Shown: positions 8,717-18,906, counted from the stretch's first letter. The stretch: DNA of 64,000 nt from Indolivaga capnocytophagoides DSM 22835 (GCF_000426485.1 NZ_KE384529.1:1-64000); one strand, 5' to 3'. Program-made: numbers and translations. Notes: generated by a model from the sequence alone, not told the origin.

Positions 8717-11700
8717 TTACATCCATTTCACTAATCCTGAATCTTGTTGGTAAGCTAACAAATCATTTTTCGCATATACCCGCAATCCGATAGAGAAACT
8801 TCCGATCTGACTGGTCACATACTTCAACCGGAAAGTTGCCATGCTTCCACTCTGATTTACAAACGTAAATGACTTTTTAATAAGGAAGTCTTCGGTCTTA
8901 CTGCTTTTGTCATTAGTCACAACTAACTCCACGCCTAAATCCTCAGCAGATAAAGAACCACAGCTCAATTTTACTTCAAAGTCATATTCCATCCCCAAAG
9001 AAATAGATTCTTTATAGATACTTGGCATATTTACAGAGATAACCTCTATACTATCCCAACTTCTGGCCATTTTATGTTTCCAGGCTACAATATTTTTAGC
9101 CATGGCAAAGTCATCTTTCACTATTTCATGAGCTCGAGCACTCAACTTATTATAGAATCGATCCTCATAATCGGTCAATTGACGATTCATTGTAAAGTTA
9201 GATGCTACCTTATCTATTGAATTTTTAACATGCTGAACCCACTCATTGGGAATTCCATTCGAATCTTGTTCATAATACAACGGTGCTATTTCATTCTCTA
9301 TTGTATTATATACAAGTTCGGCATCCAATTCATTTTGAAATTCGTCATTTTCATAAACCTGCTCAAGAGGCAATGCCCATCCGGCATCTTTCTGATAACC
9401 TTCGACCCACCATCCATCAAGTACACTAAAATGCATCACTCCATTCATAACAGCTTTTTCGCCGCTGGTTCCCGATGCTTCCATCGGACGTGTGGGTGTA
9501 TTAAGCCAGATATCTACACCCTGAACCAAATTAGAAGCTAATTCCATGTCGTAATTCTCTATAAAGAGAATCTTTCCTAAAAATTGAGGGTATTTCGAGA
9601 TCTCTACAATTTTCTTAATCAAATCCTGTCCTGCTTTATCCGCAGGGTGAGCTTTTCCTGCAAAAATAAACTGAGCCGGTTGTGTAGGATGATTAACAAT
9701 CGCATTGAGAGTATCCAAATTCTTAAATAATAGCTGAGCTCGCTTATAAGTAGCGAAACGGCGTGCAAACCCGAATGTTAATTTATTAGGATCTAATGCT
9801 TCTACAATACTGACAATTTCACGAGGAGTATAATACATCAACTCGTTATGCTTAGTCAAACGTTCTTTGATATGTTCGAACATCCTGGCACGAAGTTTTG
9901 TCCGTATATTCCAGATTTCGCGATTCTCAACAGTTTGTATATTTGCAAAACACGATTTATCATAATGGTGATTCGCAAAATCAGCACCAAATACCCTTTC
10001 ATGTAGTTCTTTCCATTCAGGAGCAGCCCAAGTCGGATAATGTACACCATTAGTCACATAACCAATATATGATTCTTCGGTCAGATACCCCGGGAACATA
10101 TCTTTAAACATATCCTGTGATACCTTTCCATGAAGCCAGCTTACGCCATTTACTTCCTGAGACAAATTTACGGCAAGGACACTCATCGAGAATTTCTCGC
10201 TATGATTGTCAGGGTGCATACGCCCCAGAGACATTATACGATCCCATCCTATCTGAAAACGATCAGGATAATGTGATATATATTTACGCAACAATCCTTC
10301 TTCGAAAGCATCATGCCCTGCAGGAACAGGGGTATGTGTAGTAAACAGTGAAGATGAGCGGACTACTTCTCTCGCTTCATCAAAAGAAAGAGTTTTATCA
10401 ACCATCAACTGGTGAATACGCTCCATACCCGTAAATGCGGCATGCCCTTCATTACAATGGTACACATCGGAGCGTTTATTCAGTTTCTTCAACACCCGTA
10501 TACCTCCTATACCAAGAAGTAACTCTTGTTTCAATCGGTTTTCCCAATCACCACCATATAAATGGTGTGTAACAGAACGATCTTCGGGTAAATTATCCTC
10601 AAAATCGGTATCAAGCAGATATAGTTCAACACGCCCTACATCTACTCTCCATACACGGGCATGTAAGTTTCTGCCCGGTAGAGCGATCTGTATAGTTATC
10701 CAATTACCATCTTCGTCTCGTTGAGGGGTCACCGGTGTTTTGTCGAACTGCTGAGCCTCGTAAATATTTTCCTGTTCTCCTGTAGTGGATAGTCTTTGTG
10801 TGAAATAACCATACCTGTATAAAAGACCTATACCGGTCATCTTCGTACCCTTATCACTGGCTTCTTTCAAATAGTCGCCTGCAAGAATACCTAACCCTCC
10901 CGAATAAATTTTCAAAGAAGTATGTAAACCATATTCCATACAGAAATAAGAGATAGTCGGACCATCTTGTGTATTCTTCAGATCCATATATGCCTTAAAT
11001 CTGGAGTAAACGGAATCTAACCGATTAATAAACTCTGCATCGTTTTCGAGCTGCTGATAACGCTGATAATTGAGGCTATCCAATAATGCTATCGGATTGA
11101 AATACACTTTTTCCCAAATAACAGGATCAACAGACTCAAATAATTCTTTTGCATCCTGATTCCAACACCACCAAAGATTATAGGCCAATTCTTCAAGCCT
11201 TTTTAACTTTTCAGGCACATTACGATGCACTATAACATTAAACCAGTTTGGGGTTACACTTTGCGGCATTTGCGGTATATAATTTGTTTGTATGTCAGTT
11301 ATAAAATCACTTTCGTCATAGCGTTCGGCTACTTTAGCCAAGGCATCGCTATAAGCCTTCATATAATAATAAATCAGATTATCCCAAAGAGCAATCTTAG
11401 ATACTTCATATGCGTTTTCTTTAACACTAAGCTGTTCTTTTTCTTTATAATTTGCATGTCGGATTACATGACCTTCTATTTTTGAAATTACTTCAGCATC
11501 ATTATCGTCAGTTCTGCTGATGACTGCAATCCCCGGACGTTCCTCTTTGTAATGCGTTTTTACCCATAGACCAAATCCGGCTAAAGATGTGGTTATAGTA
11601 GGCACCTTAAAAGCAACGCTCTCTAATGGTGTATAACCCCATGGTTCATAATAAGACGGAAACAATGCCAAATCGAGCCCGGCAAGCAAGTCATAATAAG

Positions 11701-12961
11701 GAACATTAAATACTCCGTCCGTACCATTCAGATACGATGGCACAAAAAATATTTTGACACGATCTTCATTCGTATTGTTCAGTTCGTTGTTACGAATTGC
11801 ATTCATCGTAGGATCATATTGCTCATCGTTCAGATCATGAGTCACATACTTATTATGCAAAGGTCTGTCTGATATATTATTCTGTAGATTGTACAGCAAT
11901 TCTTTCGAAGGACCATGATGTCCGGCGGGTACTAAAATAAAGCCTACAACCTCTCTGGTCAATGCTTTGTTTTTATTTAACTTGCCTAAAGCTTCTATAA
12001 AAACATCTATACCTTTATTTTTGAACTCGTACCGTCCGCTTATTCCTATCAGTAATGCATTATTATCTATCGGACGACCTAAGATAGCCTGTGCAACTTT
12101 TATCAGATCATTACGGCCTTTCTTCTCCTGTTCGGCAAAATTTTCATCATTGGCTATAAAATCCTGAAAACCATTCGGAGTTACAATATCTACAGGCTTA
12201 CCTAAAAATTGTTCGCACTCTTTTGCTGTAATATCGCTGACAGTAGTAAAACTATCAGCTTCCTGAGCCGCCAACTTTTCTAAAGACTGTTTTGATATAA
12301 CATTAAAATTACGAGAGACTGTATCCGGATTATATGATTTTAGTTTATCGTAAAGTGGTAGATTATTTCCTGCAATACAACGTCCCAGCACTGTTGCATG
12401 AGTTGTGAATACGCATCCTACCTGAGGCATCTCCGATTTCAGGTACAAAAGACCCGATCCGGTCATCCATTCATGAAACTGAGCGATGATCTTATCATTA
12501 GGTGCACAATGATATTTTACATAACTCTCTATCACTTTAGCAGCTGCATATCCGAAGAGAGCGGGTTCGATATAATCCCATTGTCCTGATAAAGAGTCAA
12601 GTTTAAATTTTTCCCATAAATTACTTAAAATTTCATCTTTTGATGAAAAAAACGGAGTAAAATCAATGAGAACAATGATTGGTTTTTCGGCAATATTCCA
12701 GCGTCCAACCCTTATGCGCAATCCATCATTTATAGCTTTTGCTTTCCACGTCTTTAACAATAATGGATCTTCAATAAACTCATGATTAGTCTCATTACCC
12801 TGTACAACATCAGGCCCTATAAGAATATGCGGTTTATTAAGAACTTTCTCTAAAGATGCGATTTTAGTTGCGATAACCGTATGAATACCTCCTACCTTGT
12901 TACACACTTCCCAGCCTACCTCAAATAGATAGTCCGGTACCAATAATTTTTCATTTTGCAT
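8717..12961 (-). CDS. Glycogen synthase (GT3) / alpha-glucan phosphorylase (GT35) fusion
   Basis: A 1414-residue protein joining a polymerising and a depolymerising enzyme. Residues 1 to about 560 are a GT3-type glycogen synthase: EVGWEVCNKVGGIHTV near the N-terminus and the SYYEPWGYTPLE motif with its paired Glu residues. GT3 enzymes normally use UDP-glucose. From about residue 577 an HRNVPEKL/LAYNLWWCWN segment (DUF3417-type) opens a short-form GT35 phosphorylase. Its PLP-binding Lys is predicted as Lys1169 in EASGTSGEKAVMNG. The C-terminal ~100 residues are beta-rich. Such fusions occur in other Bacteroidales. The ATG has GH57 49 bp upstream, so the genes are likely co-transcribed. Confidence 0.92.
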   Translation of the reverse strand: MQNEKLLVPDYLFEVGWEVCNKVGGIHTVIATKIASLEKVLNKPHILIGPDVVQGNETNHEFIEDPLLLKTWKAKAINDGLRIRVGRWNIAEKPIIVLIDFTPFFSSKDEILSNLWEKFKLDSLSGQWDYIEPALFGYAAAKVIESYVKYHCAPNDKIIAQFHEWMTGSGLLYLKSEMPQVGCVFTTHATVLGRCIAGNNLPLYDKLKSYNPDTVSRNFNVISKQSLEKLAAQEADSFTTVSDITAKECEQFLGKPVDIVTPNGFQDFIANDENFAEQEKKGRNDLIKVAQAILGRPIDNNALLIGISGRYEFKNKGIDVFIEALGKLNKNKALTREVVGFILVPAGHHGPSKELLYNLQNNISDRPLHNKYVTHDLNDEQYDPTMNAIRNNELNNTNEDRVKIFFVPSYLNGTDGVFNVPYYDLLAGLDLALFPSYYEPWGYTPLESVAFKVPTITTSLAGFGLWVKTHYKEERPGIAVISRTDDNDAEVISKIEGHVIRHANYKEKEQLSVKENAYEVSKIALWDNLIYYYMKAYSDALAKVAERYDESDFITDIQTNYIPQMPQSVTPNWFNVIVHRNVPEKLKRLEELAYNLWWCWNQDAKELFESVDPVIWEKVYFNPIALLDSLNYQRYQQLENDAEFINRLDSVYSRFKAYMDLKNTQDGPTISYFCMEYGLHTSLKIYSGGLGILAGDYLKEASDKGTKMTGIGLLYRYGYFTQRLSTTGEQENIYEAQQFDKTPVTPQRDEDGNWITIQIALPGRNLHARVWRVDVGRVELYLLDTDFEDNLPEDRSVTHHLYGGDWENRLKQELLLGIGGIRVLKKLNKRSDVYHCNEGHAAFTGMERIHQLMVDKTLSFDEAREVVRSSSLFTTHTPVPAGHDAFEEGLLRKYISHYPDRFQIGWDRIMSLGRMHPDNHSEKFSMSVLAVNLSQEVNGVSWLHGKVSQDMFKDMFPGYLTEESYIGYVTNGVHYPTWAAPEWKELHERVFGADFANHHYDKSCFANIQTVENREIWNIRTKLRARMFEHIKERLTKHNELMYYTPREIVSIVEALDPNKLTFGFARRFATYKRAQLLFKNLDTLNAIVNHPTQPAQFIFAGKAHPADKAGQDLIKKIVEISKYPQFLGKILFIENYDMELASNLVQGVDIWLNTPTRPMEASGTSGEKAVMNGVMHFSVLDGWWVEGYQKDAGWALPLEQVYENDEFQNELDAELVYNTIENEIAPLYYEQDSNGIPNEWVQHVKNSIDKVASNFTMNRQLTDYEDRFYNKLSARAHEIVKDDFAMAKNIVAWKHKMARSWDSIEVISVNMPSIYKESISLGMEYDFEVKLSCGSLSAEDLGVELVVTNDKSSKTEDFLIKKSFTFVNQSGSMATFRLKYVTSQIGSFSIGLRVYAKNDLLAYQQDSGLVKWM

Positions 12962-13010
12962 AATTATCTAATGATGTTGTTTGTTATTAGCTTCATTAGC
13001 GACCCTAATA

Positions 13011-14423
13011 TTAGTTCTTTTTTACTTTAGATGTCTTAATTTCTTTTTCCTGACTTTTATCGGATTTAGTCGATTTTTTCGTTTTCTTCTGCAATCCTAA
13101 CCCTAGTTCGCCACCTAATATATTTATAATTTTCTTTACTTGTATCGATGTATATTTATTCTGATTAATTGATACTATATCTTCCAATCTTTCTGCATAT
13201 TTTTTATTAGCTAACAAATCTTTTATTTTTGTATCAAGTAAATCTTCCACTCTCAAGGTAAAATCACTTAATATATTCATATAATTAATGTAAGCATCAT
13301 ATGGACTAGAATAAACATTTTGGAAACGACGGGGTGTACCTTCTGTCAACCACTTAGTCCCCATATAATAATAGTTATCACTATCCTGAAGCCGCTCCCA
13401 ATCTCGGGTAATCTCAGTATCATCAACAAACGACACTTTTGTTCCTAATTCGCTAAGGGAATTAAATGCGTCATTTTGCAAATCATTTCCTAACCAGATA
13501 CTCAAATCACGTTCTTCTTCCGACCATGATATAGGATATGGAACATGTACAGGTGCTTTGGCTTCGTGTTTCTTCACAACCTCCGATGGAGTCAGAAACT
13601 CGAATTCGCCCTGATTCAAAACATCCTGTGGTAAATACCTCATAAATTCGAATATGCCCGATCCTTTGGAGTGCCTTTCACCGAATGTCAGATAATCCAT
13701 GAAAAGATTGACAACCTCTTCTGTCTTATCTACATTGTGTAGCCATCCTGTAAATTTTTCGCAGGTAACAGGCCACTGATCCCAGCTTCTATCAGAGAAT
13801 CGATATGCTATGTCATCACTCAGCCTAAAATTTCTCAATAAAATTTTGAACTTAGAATTATATGCATTCGAATACAGATAATTCGGAGTTTTCCAACCTA
13901 AAACATGCTTAGCACCCTCCGCTACCATTGCTTTGAAACCTAACTTCGCAACTCTTTCGCCGATCTGGTCTGAATATATAAGTCCTGTCAATCTTACAAC
14001 CGACGGTTTCTGCCCAAAATAGCGTTCAATCGTTTCGGCCTGCTTTAATAACTGCCTGTCAAATTCATGCTCATCTTTCAAGAATACCAGTGAATGAGAA
14101 TATGTTTCACATAAGAATTCCACCGATCCTGTAGCTGCCAGTTCTTTAAAACTATCCAATACCTGAGGAGCATATAATTCGAACTGTTCTATCGTTTCGC
14201 CTGTTATCGAAAATGCAACCTTAAAATCCTTACCATGTTCCTTTATTATATCCATCAATACCCTGTTCATTGGCAGATAGCAGTGTTCTACAGCTTTCTG
14301 CAAGGCTGTCCGTGTATTGAAATCATCATAATACTGATGAGAGTTACCTATATCAAAAAAACGATATCTTCGGAATTGGAATGGCAAATGTATCTGAAAA
14401 TAAAAGCATAGAGATTTTTTCAT
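13011..14423 (-). CDS. GH57 alpha-amylase-like protein lacking the catalytic nucleophile
   Basis: 470 residues. The GH57 barrel signatures are present: FQIHLPFQF (His12), GSVEFLCETYSHS, and LFMDYLTFGER with Asp243 in the acid/base position. The third conserved region, which in active alpha-amylases reads NTELIY with Glu as nucleophile, reads LTGLIYSD here: Gly147 (codon GGA) replaces the Glu (E145 in the Methanocaldococcus enzyme). The residues after it (EGAKHVLGWKTPNYLY) are well conserved, so this is not decay. The protein ends in a Lys-rich tail. It belongs to the alpha-amylase-like GH57 homologues described from Bacteroidetes. It may bind glucan or act in another way; hydrolase activity by the usual mechanism is unlikely. 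Confidence 0.88.
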   Translation of the reverse strand: MKKSLCFYFQIHLPFQFRRYRFFDIGNSHQYYDDFNTRTALQKAVEHCYLPMNRVLMDIIKEHGKDFKVAFSITGETIEQFELYAPQVLDSFKELAATGSVEFLCETYSHSLVFLKDEHEFDRQLLKQAETIERYFGQKPSVVRLTGLIYSDQIGERVAKLGFKAMVAEGAKHVLGWKTPNYLYSNAYNSKFKILLRNFRLSDDIAYRFSDRSWDQWPVTCEKFTGWLHNVDKTEEVVNLFMDYLTFGERHSKGSGIFEFMRYLPQDVLNQGEFEFLTPSEVVKKHEAKAPVHVPYPISWSEEERDLSIWLGNDLQNDAFNSLSELGTKVSFVDDTEITRDWERLQDSDNYYYMGTKWLTEGTPRRFQNVYSSPYDAYINYMNILSDFTLRVEDLLDTKIKDLLANKKYAERLEDIVSINQNKYTSIQVKKIINILGGELGLGLQKKTKKSTKSDKSQEKEIKTSKVKKN

Positions 14424-14455
14424 AGCTAATATGTGTTTATGTTATTTTAATAAAG

Positions 14456-15733
14456 TCAGGCTATTACACCTTTATATACAGCTTTAACCCTGCAAGCACT
14501 GTCGTCCCAGTTCAAAGCATTCACTTCGGCTGTACCTTCTCCCTGTAAAGTCGCCGCTAAAGTCGGGTATGTAACCAGTCCGTACATTGCATCAGCCAAT
14601 GCGTCAATATCCCAGAAATTAACCTTGATTGCATGCTTCAAGACTTCAGCTACACCAGACTGCTTTGATATGATAGTGGGAACACCGGTACGCATAGCTT
14701 CAAGAGGTGAAATACCGAAAGGCTCAGATACTGAAGGCATTACATATACATCACTTTGAGCATACATTTTATGCACATCATCTCCTGTCAAAAAACCTGT
14801 AAAAGTAAATTTAGAACCGATCCTCAGTTTTGCGACACGAGCAACCATTTTATTCATCATATCTCCACTTCCGGCCATAACAAAACGGACATTCGGGCAG
14901 ACTTTCAGCACCTTATATGCAGCCTCTATGAAGTATTCTGGTCCTTTCTGAAAGGTAATACGCCCCAAAAAGGTAATAACCTTTTCTTTTATAGCCTTTG
15001 ATGATTCAATTGTTTCGCGTCCCGAAAAATCAACAGCATTGTGCACGGTTATAACTTTTTCTTTATTTATACCGTAACGGTTGACAACTATATTACGGGT
15101 GAGGTCACTTACAGTAATCACTGCGTCTGCATTCTCCATCCCCATTCGTTCCAAATCGTATACCATACGGTTCACATTCTCCCCGCTGCGATCAAATTCC
15201 GTTGCATGTACATGTACTACTAAAGGTTTTCCCGAAATACGTTTTGCTACAATGCCTGCTAAATAAGTTAACCAATCATGGGCATGAATAATATCAAACT
15301 CATTTTCTTCAGCAATTTTTGATGCAATATAAGCATACCTCATCACTTCTTCCATTAAGTTTGATCCATACTTACCGGAAAATGTAAATTTGCCCCCCAG
15401 ATGAGTAAAAGACTTTTTATCCGAGCCTTGAGTTTGTTGAGCTATATGAGCATATTCCTCCCACCCAAGATATGGTATCAAACCCGAATCCACAGGCAGA
15501 AAACTGACATTAGACCAGAATGACTCAATGGAGGTAACCGAGTTTGGCATTTCAACATCACTTGCGTTTATTATTTTACCAATACTTCCGTCTTCGTCTC
15601 CCGATGCTTTCGGCATAACAAATAAAACCTCTACATCTTGTTGAGCCAGGCCTTTAGTCAACCCATAGCAAGCGGTACCCAACCCTCCCGAGATATAAGG
15701 AGGAAATTCCCATCCAAACATTAATACTTTCAT
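14456..15733 (-). CDS. GT4 glycosyltransferase of the glycogen cluster
   Basis: The frame opens on GTG at 15742, but the ATG at 15733 gives the classic N-terminus MKVLMFGWEFPPYISGGLG; 425 residues. The GT-B fold has the GGLG acceptor loop, the hinge ITFLGRITFQKGPEYFIEAA, and the donor-site motif VSEPFGISPLEAM with two Glu residues seven apart. It resembles starch/glycogen synthase-like GT4 proteins found beside GDE and GH57 genes in Bacteroidales and may prime or extend alpha-glucan. GH57 begins 32 bp downstream. A family-1 repeat fills the gap upstream. Confidence 0.85.
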   Translation of the reverse strand: MKVLMFGWEFPPYISGGLGTACYGLTKGLAQQDVEVLFVMPKASGDEDGSIGKIINASDVEMPNSVTSIESFWSNVSFLPVDSGLIPYLGWEEYAHIAQQTQGSDKKSFTHLGGKFTFSGKYGSNLMEEVMRYAYIASKIAEENEFDIIHAHDWLTYLAGIVAKRISGKPLVVHVHATEFDRSGENVNRMVYDLERMGMENADAVITVSDLTRNIVVNRYGINKEKVITVHNAVDFSGRETIESSKAIKEKVITFLGRITFQKGPEYFIEAAYKVLKVCPNVRFVMAGSGDMMNKMVARVAKLRIGSKFTFTGFLTGDDVHKMYAQSDVYVMPSVSEPFGISPLEAMRTGVPTIISKQSGVAEVLKHAIKVNFWDIDALADAMYGLVTYPTLAATLQGEGTAEVNALNWDDSACRVKAVYKGVIA

Positions 15734-15765
15734 AGCGTCCACTGAATTTACAGGTTGTTTTTATC

Positions 15766-15836
15766 TTAAGGTCTCAGACCTCTTTTTATTACTTTTGGTA
15801 AGTAGTATATCCGAACAATATTTTAAACACTTGCTA
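15766..15836 (+). repeat. Family-1 dispersed repeat, copy H (divergent)
   Basis: Head TTAAGGTCTCAGACCT is perfect and TTATTACTTTTGGTAAGTA matches the segment after it; the middle and tail (AAACACTTGCTATTA) have drifted. It fills the gap between the debranching enzyme stop (15837) and the GT4 start (15733), head nearest the GT4 start codon. Confidence 0.75.
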
Positions 15837-17789
15837 TTATTTAGCTTGGTATTTTTCTATCATTTGTAATATTCTCAATATCTCGCTGACACTCCATGCC
15901 TGAGAGATACTGCCTCCCGGATGGTGTGGCGGATTTCCGTCATACACTTCGGCGATACCACATATCCCATAATCTGTCATATCATCTTCAAATGCCGATG
16001 CTATCTCTTTCGCTCTGTTCACAAAAGTGGAGCTATGCAGTTTAAAACAAGCTTCTACGTAGTGTCCTAGTTGCCAAACCCACACTGTACCCTGATGGTA
16101 AGCCCTGTCTCTGGTAGCCTGGTCTCCTACATAGAAACCTTTATAATCGGGATGACTCGGAGATAATGTGCGTAAACCTTTCGAGGTCAGCAATTCATCC
16201 TTTATAGCATAAATTATAGAGCTTTTCTTTTCATCATCAATGGGGCTGTACTGCAAAGAAGCAGCAATTATCTGATTAGATCTCAAATCCATATTCTGTC
16301 CGCGTTCATCCACATAATCGGCAAGATATCCTAAGTCTTCATTCCAGAATACAGATGTAAAACTCTCTTCAATTCTCAGCGGGAGATCTTCCCATTCTTT
16401 AACAAATTTCTTATCTCCGTTCTCTTCAGCCAATTCAAGCATAAAACGAATAGCATTATACCACAAAGCATTTATTTCAACAGCATATCCGGCACGTGGC
16501 GTTACAGGCACTCCATCGACAACGGCATCCATCCAAGTTAATGCTTTGCCATCCTGAGCAGCCCAGATCAATCCATTTTCATGCATACGGATATGTTCGT
16601 TGATGCCATTGCGGAAAGCTTCTAAAACCTGCTTCATTTTCTTGCCGTAATCCTTCCATACGGACGATTTATCTTGAACTGCTTCTGTATATTTCTGAAT
16701 AGCCCAAAAATACCACATGGGAGCATCGACCGAATTATATGCAGCATTATCATCTTTACCTATATTCGGAAAAAGTCCGTTATTCACTTCTCTCGACATA
16801 GTGTCCAGTACATCCTTACATGCCTTCGGATCGTAATTGGCTGCAAGAGTCAAACCCGGCAATGCAATAAATGTATCTCTACCCCAACGTCCAAACCACG
16901 GAAATCCGGCTAATACTTCAGTATCTTTGCCTTGCTTGACTATAAACTGAGTAGCAGAATTTTTCAGGCAATTAAGAAAACTGTCTTTAGGTGGACGGGA
17001 TTTTACCTCTTTTTCAAAAAAGGCGGCTAATTTTTTAGAAGTCTCTTCTTTTAATGAAGCCGAAACAATTATGCTTTCGTCTTTTTTTATCGGAACCTCA
17101 AAATACCCCGGAGTGTATAGATCTTCAAGATAATCGTATCCCCTCACCTTTTCTTCGTAATATTCTACATTATAATACCAATCGGGATTTGATTCGAACT
17201 TATTCTTTTTATCCAATTGAATATTTAATATCGGAAATCCGGAATAAAGACGCGATGCGATCCCATTATCAATCTGATCATAATCGGTACTGACAAAGAG
17301 ATTCGCTTTGCTCAGCTGATGCCTGTTGCGATAAGCAAGGAAAGGGCGTAAACGTAAAGTTGTAGGTGAATGTGCATCGAGCAATGTATATCTGATCAGT
17401 ATCTGATCGGCATTATGCACCATCAGCAACTCTTTTTTAAGAACAACACCTCCCACCCGGTATGTAATGGTAGGGGTCGGCTCAAATTCAAAGTCTATGA
17501 TGTATTTATGCCCTCGCGGATCGTATATTCCATTCTGATACTGATGTATCCCCAGATTAAAAGTCTGGTCGTGCTGAATAACGGTTTCATCCAATGCGGA
17601 TAATAACACAAAGCTTTCGTTATCAAATTCCTTTATTGGACAAACCAGAAGCCCATGATACTTACGTGTGTTACAACACACCATAGTAGTACTCATATAA
17701 GCACCGGCTCTATTTGTGCTAAGTATCTCCCGGTGTAATGAATATTGAAGATTTACTAATTCACTTTTATCAAAAGTAAGATATCCCAT
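15837..17789 (-). CDS. Glycogen debranching enzyme, bacterial GDE type (GH133)
   Basis: 650 residues. The N-terminal GDE_N domain has NRAGAYMSTTMVCCNTRKYHGLL; the C-terminal (alpha/alpha)6-barrel amylo-alpha-1,6-glucosidase domain has FPWFGRWGRDTFIALPG and WMDAVVDGVPVTPRAGYAVE, the usual motif set around the catalytic acids, and TVWVWQLGHY near the end. It removes alpha-1,6 branch stubs of glycogen in the cytoplasm. ATG at 17789 gives MGYLTFDKSELVNLQYS, a standard start. First gene of the glycogen cluster, with a 13-bp inverted repeat 66 bp upstream. Confidence 0.93.
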   Translation of the reverse strand: MGYLTFDKSELVNLQYSLHREILSTNRAGAYMSTTMVCCNTRKYHGLLVCPIKEFDNESFVLLSALDETVIQHDQTFNLGIHQYQNGIYDPRGHKYIIDFEFEPTPTITYRVGGVVLKKELLMVHNADQILIRYTLLDAHSPTTLRLRPFLAYRNRHQLSKANLFVSTDYDQIDNGIASRLYSGFPILNIQLDKKNKFESNPDWYYNVEYYEEKVRGYDYLEDLYTPGYFEVPIKKDESIIVSASLKEETSKKLAAFFEKEVKSRPPKDSFLNCLKNSATQFIVKQGKDTEVLAGFPWFGRWGRDTFIALPGLTLAANYDPKACKDVLDTMSREVNNGLFPNIGKDDNAAYNSVDAPMWYFWAIQKYTEAVQDKSSVWKDYGKKMKQVLEAFRNGINEHIRMHENGLIWAAQDGKALTWMDAVVDGVPVTPRAGYAVEINALWYNAIRFMLELAEENGDKKFVKEWEDLPLRIEESFTSVFWNEDLGYLADYVDERGQNMDLRSNQIIAASLQYSPIDDEKKSSIIYAIKDELLTSKGLRTLSPSHPDYKGFYVGDQATRDRAYHQGTVWVWQLGHYVEACFKLHSSTFVNRAKEIASAFEDDMTDYGICGIAEVYDGNPPHHPGGSISQAWSVSEILRILQMIEKYQAK

Positions 17790-17855
17790 AGTATAATGTC
17801 ATTTGAAAGGTGGAACAGAATGAACTACATCCTAAATATAAGATATTTTTTCGTC

Positions 17856-17891
17856 ATTTGCTATAAAATATCAACATGTTTTATAGCAAAT
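17856..17891. promoter_or_regulatory. 13-bp perfect inverted repeat upstream of the glycogen cluster
   Basis: ATTTGCTATAAAA (17856-17868) and TTTTATAGCAAAT (17879-17891) are exact inverted repeats 10 bp apart. They lie 66 bp upstream of the debranching enzyme start and 97 bp downstream of the methyltransferase stop. No T-tract follows on the minus strand, so an operator or leader hairpin is as likely as a terminator. The rest of the 198-bp gap is A/T-rich and shows no clear TAnnTTTG box. Confidence 0.55.
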
Positions 17892-17987
17892 TGTTTAAAA
17901 ACATCTTTTTTTTAACCTTTATCAAAATGACAGTATATCGGCTTGTGAAAAGGATTTTGCTTTCAAGAAGATTTTATCCTAGCAAAA

Positions 17988-18764
17988 CTATCTCAATGAA
18001 CGCCGTCTGAATTCGCTGCATATTATAGCTGTAGCAACCGAAACATTCAGAGATTCAGAAGTTTGCCTATCCAATGGATAATTCGGAATAAATAATCGAT
18101 GAGAGATAAACGGCTCAATATAAGACCTGATACCATTACCTTCGTTACCCATTACTACTATTCCGTTTTCCTTTATATCAGTACCATACATATTGTCACC
18201 GTTAAGGAATGTTCCATACACCGGTAAATGCTCTGATACCGATTGTAAAAAATCTTCTAAATCCAGATAATGCACTTTAACCCGCGACAAAGCACCCATA
18301 GTAGCCTGTACAACCTTTGTATTAAATACATCAACTGTATCGGGTGAACAAAAAATATTCTCTATGCCATACCAGTCGGCAAGACGTATAATGGTTCCCA
18401 TATTCCCGGGATCCTGAATACCATCCAATACTAAGCTCAACTGGTCTTTAAGCAAGTCTAAATCATAGCCATACTTCGGTTGAAAAAAAACAGCTAAGAC
18501 TTGTTGCGGGTTCTTAAGAAAACTGACCCTTTCAAGTTCTTTTTTTGAAACCTCTATCAATTCCTGAACATTATCTCCGGTCACAAGCACCTTATTTTCA
18601 CGAATAAACTCGGAAGTAGCAACCAATAACCGGCATTTCTGATTCAATAAAAGTTCGGATACCATCTTATCCCCTTCTGCGACGAAAACACCTGACTCGT
18701 CTCTATCCTTTTTATTTTTGAGAGACTGTATATACTTTATATTATTTTTACTTAAATCCGACAT
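17988..18764 (-). CDS. SpoU/TrmH-family RNA 2'-O-methyltransferase
   Basis: 258 residues. An N-terminal substrate-binding domain (SLKNKKDRDESGVFVAEG) precedes the SPOUT knot. Three motifs are present: VLDGIQDPGNMGTIIRLAD (motif 1, Arg and Asn), IVVMGNEGNGI (motif 2) and LDRQTSESLNVSVATAI (motif 3). These proteins methylate ribose in 23S rRNA or tRNA using S-adenosylmethionine; the target nucleotide cannot be assigned. ATG at 18764 is well placed. Divergent from tamL, a common neighbour in Bacteroidales. Confidence 0.9.
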   Translation of the reverse strand: MSDLSKNNIKYIQSLKNKKDRDESGVFVAEGDKMVSELLLNQKCRLLVATSEFIRENKVLVTGDNVQELIEVSKKELERVSFLKNPQQVLAVFFQPKYGYDLDLLKDQLSLVLDGIQDPGNMGTIIRLADWYGIENIFCSPDTVDVFNTKVVQATMGALSRVKVHYLDLEDFLQSVSEHLPVYGTFLNGDNMYGTDIKENGIVVMGNEGNGIRSYIEPFISHRLFIPNYPLDRQTSESLNVSVATAIICSEFRRRSLR

Positions 18765-18906
18765 TCGATTCTGTATTCTCTAAATTAACATTCAATCACC
18801 CAAAGCATAATTATTATACTTAAAGATGGAGCTTTAATACTTATTGTTACTTAAATTTACACAAAAGAAATAATTATATTTTAAATTTGCCGTTAATTAG
18901 ACAATT

